A stretch of DNA of 64,000 bases from Synaphobranchus kaupii. Its lineage: Eukaryota > Chordata > Actinopteri > Anguilliformes > Synaphobranchidae. The notes under the pieces are model-generated. The model saw only the letters and a list, made by a program, of their open reading frames with translations. It did not search any database and was not told the DNA's origin. Position numbers and translations under genes: made by a program. The stretch's first letter is position 1; each line of letters begins with the position of its first letter. Location: NCBI GenBank assembly GCA_029718625.1, contig CM056376.1, positions 91,582,895-91,646,894 on the forward strand. Reading direction: 5' to 3'. This document shows, piece after piece, positions 32,303 to 44,700 of the stretch.

Positions 32303-34052
32303 CTTAAATTGGAATTTAAGGATGCTTAAAAGCATTCTGTTCATGTACTGATTTAAATATGATGTTGCTGTTTTATTCATGGTCTAGTTTCAATAGACTG
32401 TAATATGTAAACATTGAGAGAAACTTATTTTCCTGTTGGATATCATAGCCTCTGTAGCTCTTAGACATTTCCAGTGAAAAGCCACTGAGGATCAGTACAT
32501 CAGTTACTTTACCTGATCTTGTAATTGTAACATTATACTGTATCTAATTGGCGCCAGTTATGAAAAAGACAAGAAACTCGAGATAAAAATGCCTTTTACA
32601 TGGCATGTTTTCCCTTAACTTTATTTACAGAAACTATCTATGTGCCCTTTATTTTAGGATTTTCTTGGAAGCTACAGCATGTAAACACGTATACACCATG
32701 TCCACACATTTCAAATAAACTGCTGCTTTCACTGTTACGTACTAGCTGCACTGTGAAAATACGTGAAAACGACAGCTTAATTCTCATTTATTGTCATCAG
32801 CCCTTGCGAAAGAGAGGGGGATGCAGACATGGAGTAAGGAGTGCTGTCCTTAGTAGTAATACATTTTTAGTAATAACAATACTAGTGGTCGAGATTTTGA
32901 TGCCACCCTGTCTCTGGTTGTAGTAAAGCTTTGACCAATGGCCCATGTGCAATATATACTTATATCTGTTTCTTTAAGTTGTTTATGGGAATGCCCTGCC
33001 TCAGTGCCTTTTGAAACATTCTTTATTCAGAAATTAAATTAATTTCATAGATCAACATCTTATGTAGGGTGTGCATTTACTGTCAAAAATGTGTAATCAC
33101 GTATATTCAATTGAATCATTTTCCCTTTAAAAATATTAAGCACACATTTAACAATTCATACAACATGAGAAAATATATATTTATTAATATTTTTGTTTGC
33201 ATATATACTGTATGTACTGTATATGCTTTCATATATACATGAAATCACAACTGCAAAACTGGTAATGAAAACAATGATTCAATGAACAGCTTTGACATTT
33301 CATATTTTTACAATGTAAATATACCTGGAGTGTCTTACCCATGGGGAAACATACACGCTAAACTTTTCATTCGAGATTGGGTTTGTGACCCTGTCAACTA
33401 TCTGAGAGATAGCTGGAACCATGTGCAGATATTATTTTAGGTTACCAATCAGCTCCCACTTTCCTTGGTTTCTCCCTTTGTCGTAACTACAGGAGGTCCT
33501 GGGTAGTAACAGTTTTGGTGCTTCTGAACATTAATTAAAGCTACATTGTACTTGGTCATGCCCATTTTTCAGCCAATGCATCAAATTGGGTGTTTTTATG
33601 TCTATGGAAAGGAGACAGTGATGTAGATGTTAAGAATATGGAGCAGGCCATCTGATTAGTCAATAATAATATCTGGCCTTACACCCTGTGTGTGAAACAT
33701 TAGATGCAAGAACCCTATCAGTGCGATAGCAGCTGCTAAAACCTTGAAAATGCAGTTGATACCTGTCTGTACTGTTATCACCATGACTGTAAATATTCGT
33801 TCTCCTCATGCAATAAAAATGAGTTTAGGGATTTGATCCAATCTTTTTTTCTTTTTTTTTTGCATGCCATTGAGACAGTGCCATTTACAGAGGGGGGATG
33901 AGAGCAAAAATATTTATGTAGTAGAGTTGCTATACCTGATTGGGGGATATGGTGGGGGAGTGTTTTGTAGACTCATAGCCCTTTAAACTGTTACAAGTTA
34001 ACATGCAGAATTAAGGTCGATGATGTACTTGTGTGCTCCCATGCCACACCTT
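32120..34052 (+). other. 3' flank of gene 3 to the duplication junction
   Basis: Contains a GA repeat (32263-32299) and an AATAAA at 32714-32719 that may end the transcript. About 32640-33380 is collinear with 39840-40330 downstream of gene 4, marking the duplicated segment. No other gene. Confidence 0.5.
32263..32299. repeat. (GA)n microsatellite
   Basis: About 18 GA units in the 3' flank of gene 3, not obvious at the same place after gene 4. Confidence 0.95.
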
Positions 34053-34300
34053 GTTGAAGTTATCACTGTTTTTGCTTCTGAGACTTGCAAAGTCAATGCC
34101 GTTCTGATCCATAACTCATCCAAAGCAGAATCATAACTCTTTTGAATAAACATCTCTTAAACTGCAGTAAGCCTGAAACATTTGCAATGATGTAAATGTA
34201 TGATGAAACTTGCACAGACATCCCAGTTTGAGGGGCTATATTAAGGGCTGCCCCTCTTTCACAACCACAAACCAAGACAAATCACCAGCAAGCAGATAAG
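34053..34300 (+). promoter_or_regulatory. Promoter and probable 5'UTR exon of gene 4
   Basis: Copy 2 of the upstream block. TATATTAA lies at 34237-34244, and a putative first exon of about 34267-34300 ends at donor AG|GTAAAT (34301). The exon matches 41001-41030 in copy 3 (CACCAGCAAGCAG before the donor). The acceptor before the gene 4 coding exon ends at 36799. Confidence 0.55.
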
Positions 34301-35154
34301 GTAAATATAACCAGCTCTAATGTGTTGGCTGTATTTTTTTGACTAACTCTTTATTCTCCCGCTTAACTCAACTGAAATCCTATTAATTAAAAGAAAATAA
34401 ATTATATTGTAAATGTAAATGGAATTGACAGATGTCTTCTAAAGAAATGGAAGTATTGGCTTTGGCAATATGTATATTTTTATAAAGTGTTTGCATTATG
34501 TGTGCATTATGCATAGTAGAACAATAATTGTGTGCAACAAAATGGTACTCTTAAATATAAATACTAACAAAACAAGAGCTTCTATTGTATAAAATAAAAT
34601 ATTAAGTTAAATTTATGGATTTAAAAAATAAAAAATGTAGTTTTAAAATTTCTATTAATTGGAATTTCATATAAAGTCGCAAGTTTACATACACTTAGGT
34701 TGAAGTCATTAAAACTAATTTTTAACCACTCCACAGATTTCATGTTAGCAAACTATAGTGTTGGCAAGTCAGTTAGGACATCTACTTTGTGCATGACACA
34801 AGTAATTTTTCCACCAATTGTTGACAGACAGATTATTTCACTTTTAATTCACTATATCACAATTCCAGTGGGTCAGAAGTTTACATACATTAAGTTGACT
34901 TTGCCTTTAAATTTTTAATATTTGGTCGCATATCCTTTGCATGCCATGACTTCCTGATGTCTGTGACCCAACAAGATCAAAAGACTCTTGATATCTTGTT
35001 TTCTGGTACTCTTACAAGCGATACTATAACGTCTCTGCATTTGAATGGATCTCTATGGGAATTGGGGGGTGGGACTAGATTTCGCTGTGAATTACACTGG
35101 AACAGTATGGAAACACATGGTTGGCTAAATGGTTCTAAGTCATCAAAGGTCTGG

Positions 35155-35360
35155 CGTATCAAACAAGCCTTAAATCATCACTCTGCTGCCAGAAATACAG
35201 TAGATATGGATGGATAACTTGAAGGGTTTCTTCTCCTGACTTATTTTTCCATAGAGTTCAATAGGAAAATTTGTCAAGAAAAACAACTCTTAAAGTGATC
35301 CATCCATATCTACTGCATATCTGGCAGCAGAGTGATGGTCTGAGGCTTGTTTGATACCCC
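35155..35360. repeat. Palindrome core, second copy
   Basis: Diverged copy of the 12701-12912 palindrome: AAATCATCACTCTGCTGCCA on one arm, TGGCAGCAGAGTGATGGTCT on the other. Confidence 0.85.
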
Positions 35361-35500
35361 AGACCCTTGAAGACGTACAGCCATTTTACCAATCATGTAT
35401 TCCATACTGTTCCAGCATAATTACAGCTAAATCTAGTCCCAGCCCCCAATTCCCATAGAGATCCATTCAAATGCAGAGACATTATAGTATCGCTTGTAAC

Positions 35501-36127
35501 GCTGCGTTCTCACATCGAGCAACTTCGGTCGCCCAGTTGCCGGAAGTCCATTCATTCTCTATGAAGCTGAGCACCGGTCAGCGACCTGAACAACTAGGGA
35601 ACTGAGCGACCAAAATTGGCCAATAAATGTTGCCCGCAGTTTAACTTTTTCGCTGACATCGGCCGTAACAGCCAATCAGAGTTCCGCGCTTCACATTTCT
35701 CCAACCGACACAAAACCATTTCGTGAATAATTTATATATTATCATTGTATAATTATCAGTGTCATAACACAACCTTAAAGGATATATGTGGCTTGTTCTA
35801 CCAATATCACATTGAGCCAAAACTACATGTTGAGTTTTATACATAAATCTATCTATCTATATAAAGATCACCAGCTCGCGACGAAGATAGATATACCTAT
35901 CGCTAGCTAGAACACATACTTATCAGTGTCATGACATAACTATAAAGAATAGGCTGCATCGCAAATATGTCTTTCTTATATGTAGGCTACTGCCGTTGTT
36001 TCTCTTCATCAAAAAATTGTAGCTGCACGAGCTGACTTGGATGACACAACGGGAAGCTGTTGCCCCGCCCCCAGCCTAGTAGACTTGACTGACCCAGTAA
36101 CCAAGTTGCTCGCTGTGAGAACGTGGC
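35501..36127. mobile_element. MITE nested in the palindromic block
   Basis: Left end GCTGCGTTCTCACATCGAGC, right end in inverse (GCTCGCTGTGAGAACGTGGC), with GTAA on both sides. The same block at 12329-13414 lacks this insert, which confirms the boundaries. 627 bp, no coding. Confidence 0.75.
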
Positions 36128-37806
36128 GTAAGAGCACCAGAAAATAAGATATCAAGTCTTTTGATGTTGTTGGGTCACAGACATCAGGAAGTCATGGCAT
36201 GCAAAGAATATGCGACCAAATATTAAAAATTTAAAGGCACAGTCAACTTAGTGTATGTAAACTTCTGACCCACTGGAATTCTGATATAGTGAATTAAAAG
36301 TGAAATAATCTGTCTGTAAACAATTGTTGGAAAAATGACTTGTGTCATGCACAAAGTAGATGTCCTAACTAATTTGCCAACACTATAGTTTGAAATCTAA
36401 CATGAAATCTGTGGAGTGGTTAAAAATAAGTTTTAATGACTTCAACCTAAGTGTATGTAAACTTCCAACTTCAACTGTATTGAATGATATAGCAGAACTG
36501 TTTGAGAAAATGATGTCACAGTGCATTTTTGAAAAGATCCATGCACACAAACAAATACTTCCAAGGAAGACACACAACCAAAATTTAACCTTACAAAGAG
36601 GTATTATTGGCCCTCTTTTGCTGAATGAAGGAGTTGAATTAATTCTGATAATTTACTTGTGTACATCATTCTGACTGAATATTTACTATCAACCATATCT
36701 ATACAGCAGGCTTTATGGCTAGATTTTCTTTGGCATAATGTAATTGTTTATTTTATTTTGTTTAATTTTATGACTGCTTTTTATTTTGCTCTCTTCAAGG
36801 TCAAGGCTTACTACAAACTGTATGTGAAAATGTTGTGCATTAATGGACTGAGTTTAAGGGAATGCCTAGTTTTCCTGGTTGTGCTCAACCTCTGTGGGTC
36901 ACTGCCTAAGACTGCACCACCTCTGAAGCCCAATTTTCCCTTTGCTTTCATGTGGAATGCTCCAACTGAGCTCTGTGAGAGCAAATTTGGGATCAGTCTG
37001 GACCTGACATACATGCAGCTTGTAAGCAGCACCTTGAAGACAGCAACCAACCAAAGCATCACCATTTTCTACACGGACAGATTTGGCATATTCCCCTACA
37101 TGGATGAAGACACTGGAGTGGCACACAGCGAGGGACTCCCTCAGCTCATAAATTTCAAAGAGCATGGTGAACTAGCTGAAGATGACATAATCTTCTACAT
37201 CCCTGCTGACCAACCCGGCCTCGCGATCCTGGATTTTGAAGAGTGGAGACCACAGTGGGCACGAAACTGGGGCAGCAAGGACATCTACAGAGAGATGTCA
37301 ATCGAAATGATCATGCAGAAGCATCTCTCTATGTCTTATGATAAAGCAGAAGATGTTGCCAAAAGAGTGTTTGAGGCAGCAGCCAAAAAGTATTTTCTGA
37401 AATCCATAAAGCTGGGAAAAACACTGCGCCCAAAGCGCTTGTGGGGTTACTACCTATATCCAGACTGCTATAACTATGATTACCACCAGAACATGAAGGA
37501 CTATTCCGGTCAATGTCCTGAGATTGAAAAGGAGAGAAATGATGAGTTGCTCTGGCTTTGGCAGGAGTCCACAGCTCTGTACCCATCCATATACCTGGAG
37601 CTTGTACAGAAAAACACCCATCAGGCAGCTCTGTATGTCCGTCATCGTATCCAAGAGTCAATGAGAGTATCTATGCTGCCAAACAAGGGCTACTCAATAC
37701 CCATCTATGCCTACATTCGTATTGTGTACAAAGACGGTGATGAAGACTACTTGTCTAAGGTGAGTGGACATCTACATTAACACTGTGAGGTATATCAATA
37801 GGACAT

Positions 37807-38697
37807 TTAAAGTGGAATTCCAATGGAAAATTATCTCTTATTTGTGGAAGAGTAACTGTCCACCTGATTAAAATGAGCTCTCACCCAACTCTCTGCCAGT
37901 AGTGAGTGCAGAGATATAGCCCCAAACTACTGCTCATGTTCCAGGTACCTGCTTTAGTATAGACTACAACAGGGTGGACACTTACAATCTATGGGCGGGT
38001 GTCAGACAACGCCAGTCACAGGTTTCCACTTCTACTGAATACAAACAGAGGAGCTGGGTGTTACCACTTGGCATGGAAGCCGTTCTCCTACTTGCTAGCA
38101 AGCTAGCCACTAAAGAAAGAAAATCTATAGTTATACTCTTCAGTTCAGTTTACTTTCGTGCTTAGATTTTATTGAAAATAAATTTTCGCTTCACTGTATG
38201 TCAAATTGCAAGGGTTTAATGTTGGTGAAGGAATGGATTTATTTTTACTGGCCACCGCAAGATGAGGGTGAGAAGCAATGGCTGACAGCAATTGGGAGCA
38301 CTAAATATCCTCCAGATATACCTGCGACACAGCTAAAGAATGTGCCAGTGTGCAGCAGGCACTTTTGACCAGATGATTTTAAGGAGAACATTCCGGCGAG
38401 ACTACTGAACATACTGAGCGACTGTCTGTTAGCTCAGGCAACGCCCGCTTCACCTAGTATGGGAGGTCGGGGGAGGCATTGCCAAATTCAACTTATCCAC
38501 CCGTTGTAGTTTTTCAAAAATTAGGAAGGGTAGAGGTGTGGGTCATTTCGACGTACACCTCTACCAAATTTGCATCTTTCACTACCGATATTTCTGTTCA
38601 GAAATCATTTTGGCCAGCCACAAAGAGAGACTTAATCAGTTACGTCTTGATCTGTTCAAATAGGTTAATGTTGTTTTTCAGTAGAATTCACCTTTAA
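37807..38697 (+). mobile_element. TTAA-flanked element with a THAP domain remnant (Kolobok-like)
   Basis: Flanked by TTAA (37807-37810, 38694-38697) with imperfect inverted ends (AGTGGAATTCCAATGG / inverse AGGTGAATTCTACTG). It is absent from the corresponding intron of gene 3, where the sequence runs straight through GGACATTTACAATAAAA. It encodes a broken THAP-type zinc finger (see 38195-38402). THAP domain plus TTAA duplication fits the Kolobok superfamily. Confidence 0.75.
38195..38402 (+). pseudogene. THAP-type C2CH zinc finger remnant
   Basis: The frame reads CMSNCKG, then FYWPPQDEGEKQWLTAIG and VPVCSRHF followed by a stop and PDDFKENIP. The C-x3-C ... C-x2-H spacing, the W, and the HF..DDF signature are those of THAP domains. 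An in-frame TGA after CSRHF breaks it. Confidence 0.7.
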
Positions 38698-39777
38698 TAA
38701 AAAACCTACAATATTTTACAAAGCGTGATGAAGCTTAATGTGATCTCCTTTATTAGTTCTGATATTTATAATATGTGAGTCTCTCCCTCCAGTTAGGGAA
38801 ACACATCACTTGTGCCTTCCTTTCAGATAGTCTTGTAAAAGTGCTTTAAAGCAAACAACACGAAAAATAATCTTTTCTGCTCGATCAGTCATTTCTTATT
38901 GAAGTAATTGTTGTCATGGATCAATGTAAAAACAACAATAGAAAACATCAATTAAGTGATGGCCAGCACATACCTTTCAGAAGCCAGCTGTGGCAATAGA
39001 ATAAAACATTTGGCCAGTGGTATTATTTACTTCTTTACTGCTGTTTTTCATTGTGCATATTCGGTGATGTTCTAGCTGGACCTGGTCAGAACTATCGGGG
39101 AGGCTGCTGCTTTAGGGGCTGCCGGTGTTGTGTCCTGGGGCGATATGAAGGTCACGGAGAGCAAGGTAGCTTAAAACTGTTAACTTCTATATTTCTCGAG
39201 TATTCAATTTGTTTCAGCAACTGTGGTGTCTTTATCAAAGCTAGCAAGCTTAAATTTGCCCCACAAGCTAAATTACTTAACGCTAGCTTTACATCTACTT
39301 CTAGTATCCTTTTGTTTTATTAATAATAATAATTACAATAACATACTATAATTTGGGTTTTGCACATACTTGAACTACTGATCTCATACTTTATCCAATT
39401 TGAAGGACAACTGTTTTGCTGCTCAACGCTATTTGGAGAAAACGTTGAACCCTTACATCCTGAACGTCACTACGGCAGCGAGGCTGTGTAGCTCCGCCCT
39501 GTGTAATAATAGTGGGCGAGTGTGGTAAGGAAGAAATGGGCCAGCAGTCATTACCTGCACCTCAACCCATCCAGGTACCGGATCAAGCGGTCAAAAACCG
39601 GTGAACTGTCGTGAAGGGGCCGTCTGTCTCAGAAAGACATTAACTGGTTCAAGAAGAGGTTTACCTGCATGTGCTACACTGATGATCCTTGTTACTCACC
39701 TGTCATTTTGAACAAAGTGTCAAACTTTGGCTGAGATAAATATGTTCACCTCTACCTGGAGAGTGTGCAATTTCTTT

Positions 39778-40794
39778 GTGCATGAGCAGTAACCTAATAC
39801 ATTTGTATTCACTGATAGAGGCATAAGGGCTTGGGGCCTTGCTTGGAAGCAGCTTAGATGTAAACGCTTACACATTGTGTCCCTATCTATCATTTTTAAA
39901 TAAACTGCGGCTTTCACAGATACAGCACTGCACTGTGAAAATAATTCTCATTCATCAGTCTTTGTGGCAGAGCGCAGGATGCAGGCATGCAGTAAGGAGT
40001 GTTGTTATTAATGGTAATTAGTATTTAGTAATAGCAATAATAATAGAAGTAATTAGTGTTCGAAATTATGATGCTGTCCTGTCTTTGGTTGAAGTAAAGC
40101 TTTTTTATGTGGTATTTCTATCTTTAGGTTGTTTATGGGAATGCTCTGCTCTGTGCCTGTTAAAAAAACATACTTTATTTCAGAAAATAAAGTCATTTCA
40201 TGTCGACTTCATATAGGATATACATGAAATCACAACTACAAAGGTGTCAAAAAAGAAGAAACTTTGAAATTTCATATTTTATAATATAAATATTTCTGGA
40301 GTAGTGCCCATGGAGATAATCAACTACACTCTAATCCTTTTATTTGTGATTTACCCCTGTCTAAAACTACCTGTGAGATGTGAGCAGGGTATGAAATTAA
40401 CACCAGCCACCAGCCAAATGCTGGTAAAATTTTGATTGTGGCTGGTAAGATTTTTACTTTAGCAGCCACTTTGGCCAGTAACCAACAGGTTGTGTTATAT
40501 TGTAAAAGGTAAGGTGCATGGCAAAATGTTTGAAATAGCTGGTGATTTTTAGAATCCACAAGCCACTATGGCCCAGTGGGTGAAAAAGTTAATTTCATGC
40601 CCTAGATATCAGATACTGGAACACATATTATAGGCTAACCATAAGGTGAGCTCCTACATTCCTTTTTTCAGTTTTTTTGTAACTACAGGAGTTTTAATAT
40701 ATGGGATAATATGACAATTATGTCTAAGTACATATTTAATTTTAATATAACTTAAAAAACTAAAGTTTGCAGTCTACTTGTGTGATCCCATATT
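39778..40794. other. 3' flank of gene 4
   Basis: About 39840-40330 matches the 3' flank of gene 3. About 40390-40600 is unrelated repeat-like sequence. No gene. Confidence 0.5.
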
Positions 40795-41055
40795 ACAACT
40801 TTATAAAGTTATCACTGTTTTTGCTTCTTTTTGCAAAGTCAGTGCTGTTTTATTCTGTGTAGAAACAGCTCTTTTGAATAACCAGCTCTTAACCAAACTG
40901 CAGTAAGCCTGAAACATTTGCAATAATGCAAATGTTCTATGAAGCTAGCTCAGACATCCCAGTTTGAGCGGTTATTGTAGGAGTGTTTTTATGTTTTACA
41001 ACCACAGAGACAAAACCCACCAGCAAGCAGGTAGGTAGATATAATCAGCTCTAAT
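40795..41055 (+). promoter_or_regulatory. Third copy of the gene 3/4 upstream block
   Basis: Matches 28797-28975 and 34053-34300, including AGACATCCCAGTTTGAG, and ends with a first-exon-like CACCAGCAAGCAG before donor GTAGGT (41031). No coding exon follows before the assembly gap. The TATA position is altered (TTATTGTAGG). Confidence 0.65.
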
Positions 41056-41149
41056 TAAAAAAAAAAAATAAATGATATTAATTATCCACTGTCTACAAAA
41101 AATGGAAGTACTCGCTTTGTAAACTGTTTGCATTAAACATAGCAGATCA

Positions 41150-41253
41150 TACAGTGCCTTGCGAAAGTATTCACCCCCCTTCGCATTTTTCCTATTTTGT
41201 TGCATTACAACCTGTAATTTAAATTGATTTTTATTTGGATTTTATGTAATGGC
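41150..41253 (+). mobile_element. Tc1-like end, truncated by the gap
   Basis: ACAGTGCCTTGCGAAAGTAT and about 100 following bases match the terminus of the 12329-13414 element. The rest is in the N gap, and no opposite end is seen afterwards. Confidence 0.85.
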
Positions 41254-41753
41254 NNNNNNNNNNNNNNNNNNNNNNNNNNNNNNNNNNNNNNNNNNNNNNN
41301 NNNNNNNNNNNNNNNNNNNNNNNNNNNNNNNNNNNNNNNNNNNNNNNNNNNNNNNNNNNNNNNNNNNNNNNNNNNNNNNNNNNNNNNNNNNNNNNNNNNN
41401 NNNNNNNNNNNNNNNNNNNNNNNNNNNNNNNNNNNNNNNNNNNNNNNNNNNNNNNNNNNNNNNNNNNNNNNNNNNNNNNNNNNNNNNNNNNNNNNNNNNN
41501 NNNNNNNNNNNNNNNNNNNNNNNNNNNNNNNNNNNNNNNNNNNNNNNNNNNNNNNNNNNNNNNNNNNNNNNNNNNNNNNNNNNNNNNNNNNNNNNNNNNN
41601 NNNNNNNNNNNNNNNNNNNNNNNNNNNNNNNNNNNNNNNNNNNNNNNNNNNNNNNNNNNNNNNNNNNNNNNNNNNNNNNNNNNNNNNNNNNNNNNNNNNN
41701 NNNNNNNNNNNNNNNNNNNNNNNNNNNNNNNNNNNNNNNNNNNNNNNNNNNNN
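41254..41753. other. Assembly gap (500 N)
   Basis: Exactly 500 N, so probably a placeholder of unknown true size. Open frames across it are meaningless. Confidence 0.99.
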
Positions 41754-44700
41754 TATTCAAATTTTCTGACTCTCCTGAGAAAATAGAGATGCTGTTGTGC
41801 TTTGTTTATAATAATACTGCTGTTATAACCGTACCTGGTGCTAAACTAATGTTAGAGGCCCACGTTATGTCGCTGGGAATTTGCATGCCAAGGAATTCGA
41901 AGCTACTTACACCCTTATGGAAATGTAATATACTGCAGAATATTTTAAATATATTGTGAAGATAATTTTGATATATTTAATTATTTACAATATACTGCAG
42001 TATATTATTTTTCCATAATGTATCTCAACAGCTGCCCCAGTGACAGGGAGAATGTAGATAAAGTAGTACAGTTTGTTACCAGAAGTGTGCTTAGCTCACC
42101 ACAGGGTTGTGCTGTTGATTCACTTCTGCTTTGTTTGATGGAAAAACGTTGTGAGCCTCCCTCACAGAAAAAAAAGAGCATTATGCGGCCTTTGTGTGAA
42201 CAGCTTCAAATTCATTGCCGCATAGATGCATGCTGGTGAAAAAAAAATCAATAAAGATACATTGTTGGTGACCTGCTAACCATGTCTCACTGATCTTCCT
42301 ATGTCTTTGGGGTTGGTTGCTTTGTGAGAGGAACAGAACATGCTTAGTTTGTGAGGCACAGATGTCATAGTTAACCCCATCGCCTCAGTGCTTGTACAGA
42401 GGTTTGTAATAATGGCAGCCTTATGGTACTTTGATGAACAGTCCTAACAAACACAATGGGCTGGTGAACGTTAATGATGAAGTGAAGACGATGACGGTGA
42501 ATTAAAGAAAAACCTAAGAAAAACAGCCTATAAATTCAAATGGAGGGGAAAATAGTCAATAAAGTAAATAATTTTTTTTCATGGGATGTGCACGTATCAT
42601 GCTTTCATTTTGTGGGTTTTAGACTTTTACATCGTCTGGGTCTGCAGATCGCTCGCTCTAAACAGATGACTGTAAATAAAGCAGCAAAACTGCATTAAAC
42701 AGATAAATGTGTAGCTACATAGTTAGCCTGTAATATATAATGCATGGTTTTTGGACCTTTATTTGAGAATCATTTATGCTCTTCTCAGCAGTAGACTAGG
42801 TTTCTATACCATATTACGTGTGAAAAACTGCTTTTCTGCCCCCTACTGTTTTTGTGTGTCTGTGGACAGCCCCAAATGGTCTCAAGACTTAATGGTTCAT
42901 TTTGACCGTATATAGAGTGATAACATTCTGTGAAACTCTCAGGGACTTCTTTAAAAAGAAGTCAGTTCTTGCACATCTTACTTAGACATATTTTAAACAT
43001 TCCTGATACATTTTTATATAAATGAATAATAAATAAGTAATTAGAGATAGGCCTAATTAATTAAATCGTTTTTAGGCTACTATTATAACAGTTATGCATT
43101 CAGCTTTGCTTTATTTTTTGTTGTTTTAATAGCAGAACACAGATTTATATATTATTGACCTACATAAAATGTGTGTTGTAAGTTAGGATGCGTGTGTGTG
43201 TGTTTAGTTTAGACAGTAGGGGGCATTACAGCTATATATATATTTTTTTTTCAATGTTTATTTCTGTCCTCATATTGACTACAATTTTAAGTTGCCCAAT
43301 GAAACAAATCACCCATATATTTTCAAGATAATATGCAAAATACAAGTTAAATAATTTTCAATTATTATCATCATTTTGACCCATGTCTCATGTGTTATCA
43401 GTCTTGTTGGACGGCTTTTTAAGAATGTATAACAGTTTTTTTTCAAAAATAAAACAAAGGAATTGTTCAGTGCAGTGTGGCAGGGTGAATTCATGTGGTT
43501 TAGTCTACATGCAGCATATCTTTAAGGCAATTTAATTTATCATCGTGCAATCCAAGCATGTCCCCGGCCTCTCTTGCCAGGTAATCTAATAAACAGAAAT
43601 GATCAGCCTGGGGATGGATGAGACATGCTTAAGTTTTATTTATGATGTCATACGTGATATTGCAACCAGCCGACAAAAAAATAATAAATAAATACAAGTT
43701 ACTCCCAGCAGCCACACAACAACTGATTACAACTGATGCTTTCATATACAGTCTCAGACCTTTTGTCCTCTATTTTCCAATGCTGATTAGGGTGGGGTGG
43801 AGTCCTTGGCGAGGAGGCTAGGATTCCCGTGTGGTGATTCAGGTGTTGTTTACAGTTGTGTTCTCATTAAGAATTCCATTCAGCTCCAAGGCCAGGCGCA
43901 GGAACATTCATTGAATTCTCCTCACCCTCTGTTTTCCTGCATATTTAACCAGCGTAGAAATTACCCTTCAGCAAAGGCTTACAGCCAGGCCTTGCCCGCC
44001 TCCCTCTCCACACATTAATCTCAATGATGTTCAAAGGAAGTGTTACCATTTGAGTTTTGCTCTAGTGGTTTATTACCACTATTATCATTGTAATGGGGGT
44101 AAACGCCTATGGTAAGTAAGCACTCTGTCGTTTGCTTGTGTATTCTTCTTCTGTATTTTCTTCTCCTGTGATCCCATGTGCTGATTGCTCAAAACTCACC
44201 GGATTTGGCATAATGGAACCAATCTCCAATCTCTCATTTTATTTTAGGCAGGCCACCTGAGAACTCTGTGACAGCCTGGGAAGCAAAGCGTAGGTAATTT
44301 AAAGGATTTCTTTAGCCAATTAGATGCAGGGGGATGTTAAAGGTGGCCAGACATAGACAGCAAATTTTATAGGAATTTGACAGGACACCAGATCCTCCTG
44401 TTGTTAGCACTGCTTCTAGTTATAGTTCTATTAAATATAGAACAGTGAATAAATTAGTTCTTGGCAAAGGCAAGAAGACCTGTCCATATCCGATCATATA
44501 GATATAAAAACATAGCAAACCAATATTTTGGAGAAATATTTTGGCGAGCTATATAGCTTCTCCATAAATACTGTAGCATGCTGCAAAGTTGAGCAGTATA
44601 CTATTTTATGATCTTTTGTATCAGGAAAAGCATTTTGCGGATGACAGGACTTTGCCACATTATAATGAAATGCTGGAATTATTTTTGGAGGAGGAACTTT

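Larger units (their letters stand above)
34671..36479. mobile_element. Sleeping Beauty-type Tc1 element, non-autonomous, with nested inserts
   Basis: The left end carries two direct repeats (AAGTTTACATACACTTAGGT about 34680 and AGAAGTTTACATACATTAAG about 34875) and the right end mirrors them (about 36245 and 36450): the IR/DR layout of Sleeping Beauty-type transposons. There is no transposase; the interior is the palindromic block (about 34915-36230) with a further MITE inside. It sits in the 5'UTR intron of gene 4 and is absent at the matching place before gene 3. Confidence 0.88.
36830..39777 (+). pseudogene. PH-20/SPAM1-like hyaluronidase, broken last exon (gene 4)
   Basis: Tandem duplicate of gene 3. 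Exon 1 (36830-37759, 310 codons) is open and differs from gene 3 at about 16 residues. It keeps the signal peptide, DFEEWRPQWARNW and STALYPSIY. Exon 2 (39076-39165, 90 nt, donor GTAGCT) is also intact. Exon 3 begins at 39406 with a good acceptor but frameshifts near 39514, where GGGCGAGTGTGGTAAGG replaces the GGGCGATGTGTACGG of gene 3, and meets TAA. More indels follow (about 39610 and 39725). Its product would lack the Cys-rich region and the hydrophobic tail. Either a recent pseudogene or a gene for a shortened enzyme; the clean catalytic exon suggests recent loss or gene conversion with gene 3. Confidence 0.85.

Noticed and set aside
41224..41959. Open frames across the N gap
   Set aside because: They consist mostly of unknown residues.
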